Shown here piece after piece: positions 7,203 through 8,123 of a DNA stretch of 8,123 nucleotides (within the stretch, counting starts at the first letter, position 1; every line of letters starts with the position of its first letter). Position numbers and translations under genes: made by a program. Source of the DNA: Actinobacteria bacterium UBA2286 (GTDB lineage Bacteria > Actinomycetota > Coriobacteriia > Anaerosomatales > Anaerosomataceae); assembly GCA_002345925.1 (NCBI GenBank), contig DDWM01000040.1, forward strand, positions 8,156 to 16,278, in the 5' to 3' direction. The notes beneath the pieces are model-generated. The model searched no databases. It was not told where the DNA came from and saw nothing but the letters and a program-made list of their open reading frames with translations.

Positions 7203-8123
7203 ATGCACACCGTAGTCCTTGATACGAACGTCTTGCTCGCCGATCCGATGGCGCTCATGTCGTTTCCTGATGCCGAGATCGTCATTCCCGATACGGTTCT
7301 AGGTGAGATCGACAAGCTCAAAACCCAGCGAGTGGATCCCGATCTGCGCTTCCGCGGCAGGCAGGTCAGCCGGATGCTGTTCGAGTACTCCGAGACGGGA
7401 AGCCTGTCGGAAGGTATTGAACTACCGAACGGAGGCACGCTCCGTGTCGTCGCGTTACGCACCGACATGGATATGCCCGAGGGGCTCTCAAATCGCAGTG
7501 CCGATGACCGCATACTCGCCGTCGCTGCGCAGGTGTGCAGTCACGGGTGTGAGGATCTCACTCTCATCACAAACGATCTGAACATGCTTCTCAAGGCTCA
7601 GTCGCTCGGAATCAAAGTGGAGCGCCGAGCAGAGGTAGAGAGCGGCTTCGCCCGGAAGTACATCATCCGGCCGTTTCAGCGCTACCGCGTGCCGCTCACG
7701 ATCCTCGCAATCGCACTCGCGGTTTTCGCGGGCGTGTTGGCGCTCGCCTTCTACACGAGCAATCTCAGTGCACCCGCAACGACCCCCACGCAGGTACCAA
7801 CCGAGTTCCGCGATCTTCTCACCGGAGATCAGCGCAACCTTCTCGACGGACTCATGACGCTGGAGACCAAGCCGGACGATATCGACACGATCAAGCAGGT
7901 TGCCAACGCGTACTACAACCTGCGCGACGAGACCGGAAACGTCGCCTTCGCGCAGAAGGCTATCGAGTACTACGGGCGCTACCTTGAGCAGCGCCCCGAT
8001 GACAATGACGTGCGCACGGACCTCTCGGCTATGCACTTTTATGCGGGAGCGACCGACAAGTCGATTCAGGAAGCGACCGAAGTCCTCGACGCTAACCCCG
8101 ACCACATTCAGGCGAACTTCAAC
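7203..8123 (+). CDS. PIN-domain (PhoH/YlaK type) protein fused to a transmembrane helix and TPR-like repeats (partial, C-terminus outside window)
   Basis: 307 codons are open to the window edge. Residues 1-142 are a PIN nuclease domain of the type found at the N-terminus of PhoH-like proteins: VLDTNVLLADP, IPDTVLGEIDKLK, LSEGIELPNGGTLRV, NRSADDRILAVA, TLITNDLNMLLKAQSLGIK. All four metal-binding acids are present (D7, E35, D101, D125), so metal-dependent RNase activity is plausible. The expected PhoH ATPase does not follow. Instead comes a basic segment, RKYIIRPFQRYR (151-162), then a membrane helix at 163-185, a short Pro/Thr linker, and helical TPR-like repeats from about 218 (ANAYYNLRDETGNVAFAQKAIEYY; DVRTDLSAMHFYAGATDKSIQEATEVL). 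The basic residues before the helix suggest the PIN domain is cytosolic and the repeats external. The start is ATG at 7203, with GAGG 4 nt upstream, 28 nt after the previous stop, so the two genes probably share a transcript. No frameshift was seen at the junction. Confidence 0.85.
   Translation, partial: MHTVVLDTNVLLADPMALMSFPDAEIVIPDTVLGEIDKLKTQRVDPDLRFRGRQVSRMLFEYSETGSLSEGIELPNGGTLRVVALRTDMDMPEGLSNRSADDRILAVAAQVCSHGCEDLTLITNDLNMLLKAQSLGIKVERRAEVESGFARKYIIRPFQRYRVPLTILAIALAVFAGVLALAFYTSNLSAPATTPTQVPTEFRDLLTGDQRNLLDGLMTLETKPDDIDTIKQVANAYYNLRDETGNVAFAQKAIEYYGRYLEQRPDDNDVRTDLSAMHFYAGATDKSIQEATEVLDANPDHIQANFN

Noticed and set aside
7488..8105. 205-codon minus-strand ORF opposite the PIN-TPR gene
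   Set aside because: The plus strand encodes a clear PIN domain and repeats in this stretch. Long antisense ORFs are common at this base composition.
1..8123. CRISPR arrays, tRNA or rRNA genes, insertion sequences, toxin-antitoxin pair
   Set aside because: No regularly spaced repeats, tRNA-like cloverleaf sequence, transposase motifs or terminal repeats were seen. The PIN domain is of PhoH type rather than VapC, and no small antitoxin gene precedes it.

Overview
The window reads as a moderately GC-rich bacterial chromosome. It most resembles an actinomycete-lineage anaerobe (Actinomycetota, plausibly class Coriobacteriia). This placement is inference. It rests on the ATP-dependent protease Lon, an actinobacterial-looking secreted barrel protein, a PhoH-type PIN domain, and a cell-surface protein built of SdrD-B-like and DUF11-like modules. 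No taxonomic marker such as rRNA is present.

Layout: Positions 1-2420 (minus strand, running off the left edge) encode the N-terminal 806 residues of a large secreted modular surface protein. Positions 2421-2737 are a non-coding gap. It carries a good sigma-70-like promoter on the minus strand, a palindrome over its -10 box, and an 11-bp perfect hairpin in what would be a leader of about 235 nt for the surface protein. Positions 2738-5065 (minus) are a complete lon gene with all ATPase and protease motifs. Positions 5066-5188 separate lon from the divergently transcribed right half. Positions 5189-7174 (plus) encode a 661-residue protein with a signal peptide, an Ig-like domain, a barrel domain resembling GH57/polysaccharide-deacetylase folds, a C-terminal Ig-like domain and a single membrane anchor. 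After 28 nt comes an ORF (7203 to the right edge) that joins a PhoH-type PIN nuclease domain to a transmembrane helix and TPR-like repeats.

How they work together: lon is a general cytosolic quality-control protease and looks independent of its neighbours. The two plus-strand genes are closely spaced, so they are probably co-transcribed. Both products are predicted to be membrane-anchored, one facing outward and one with its nuclease domain probably facing the cytosol. The most unusual item is the PIN-TM-TPR fusion. No CRISPR array, tRNA, rRNA, insertion sequence or phage gene was seen.
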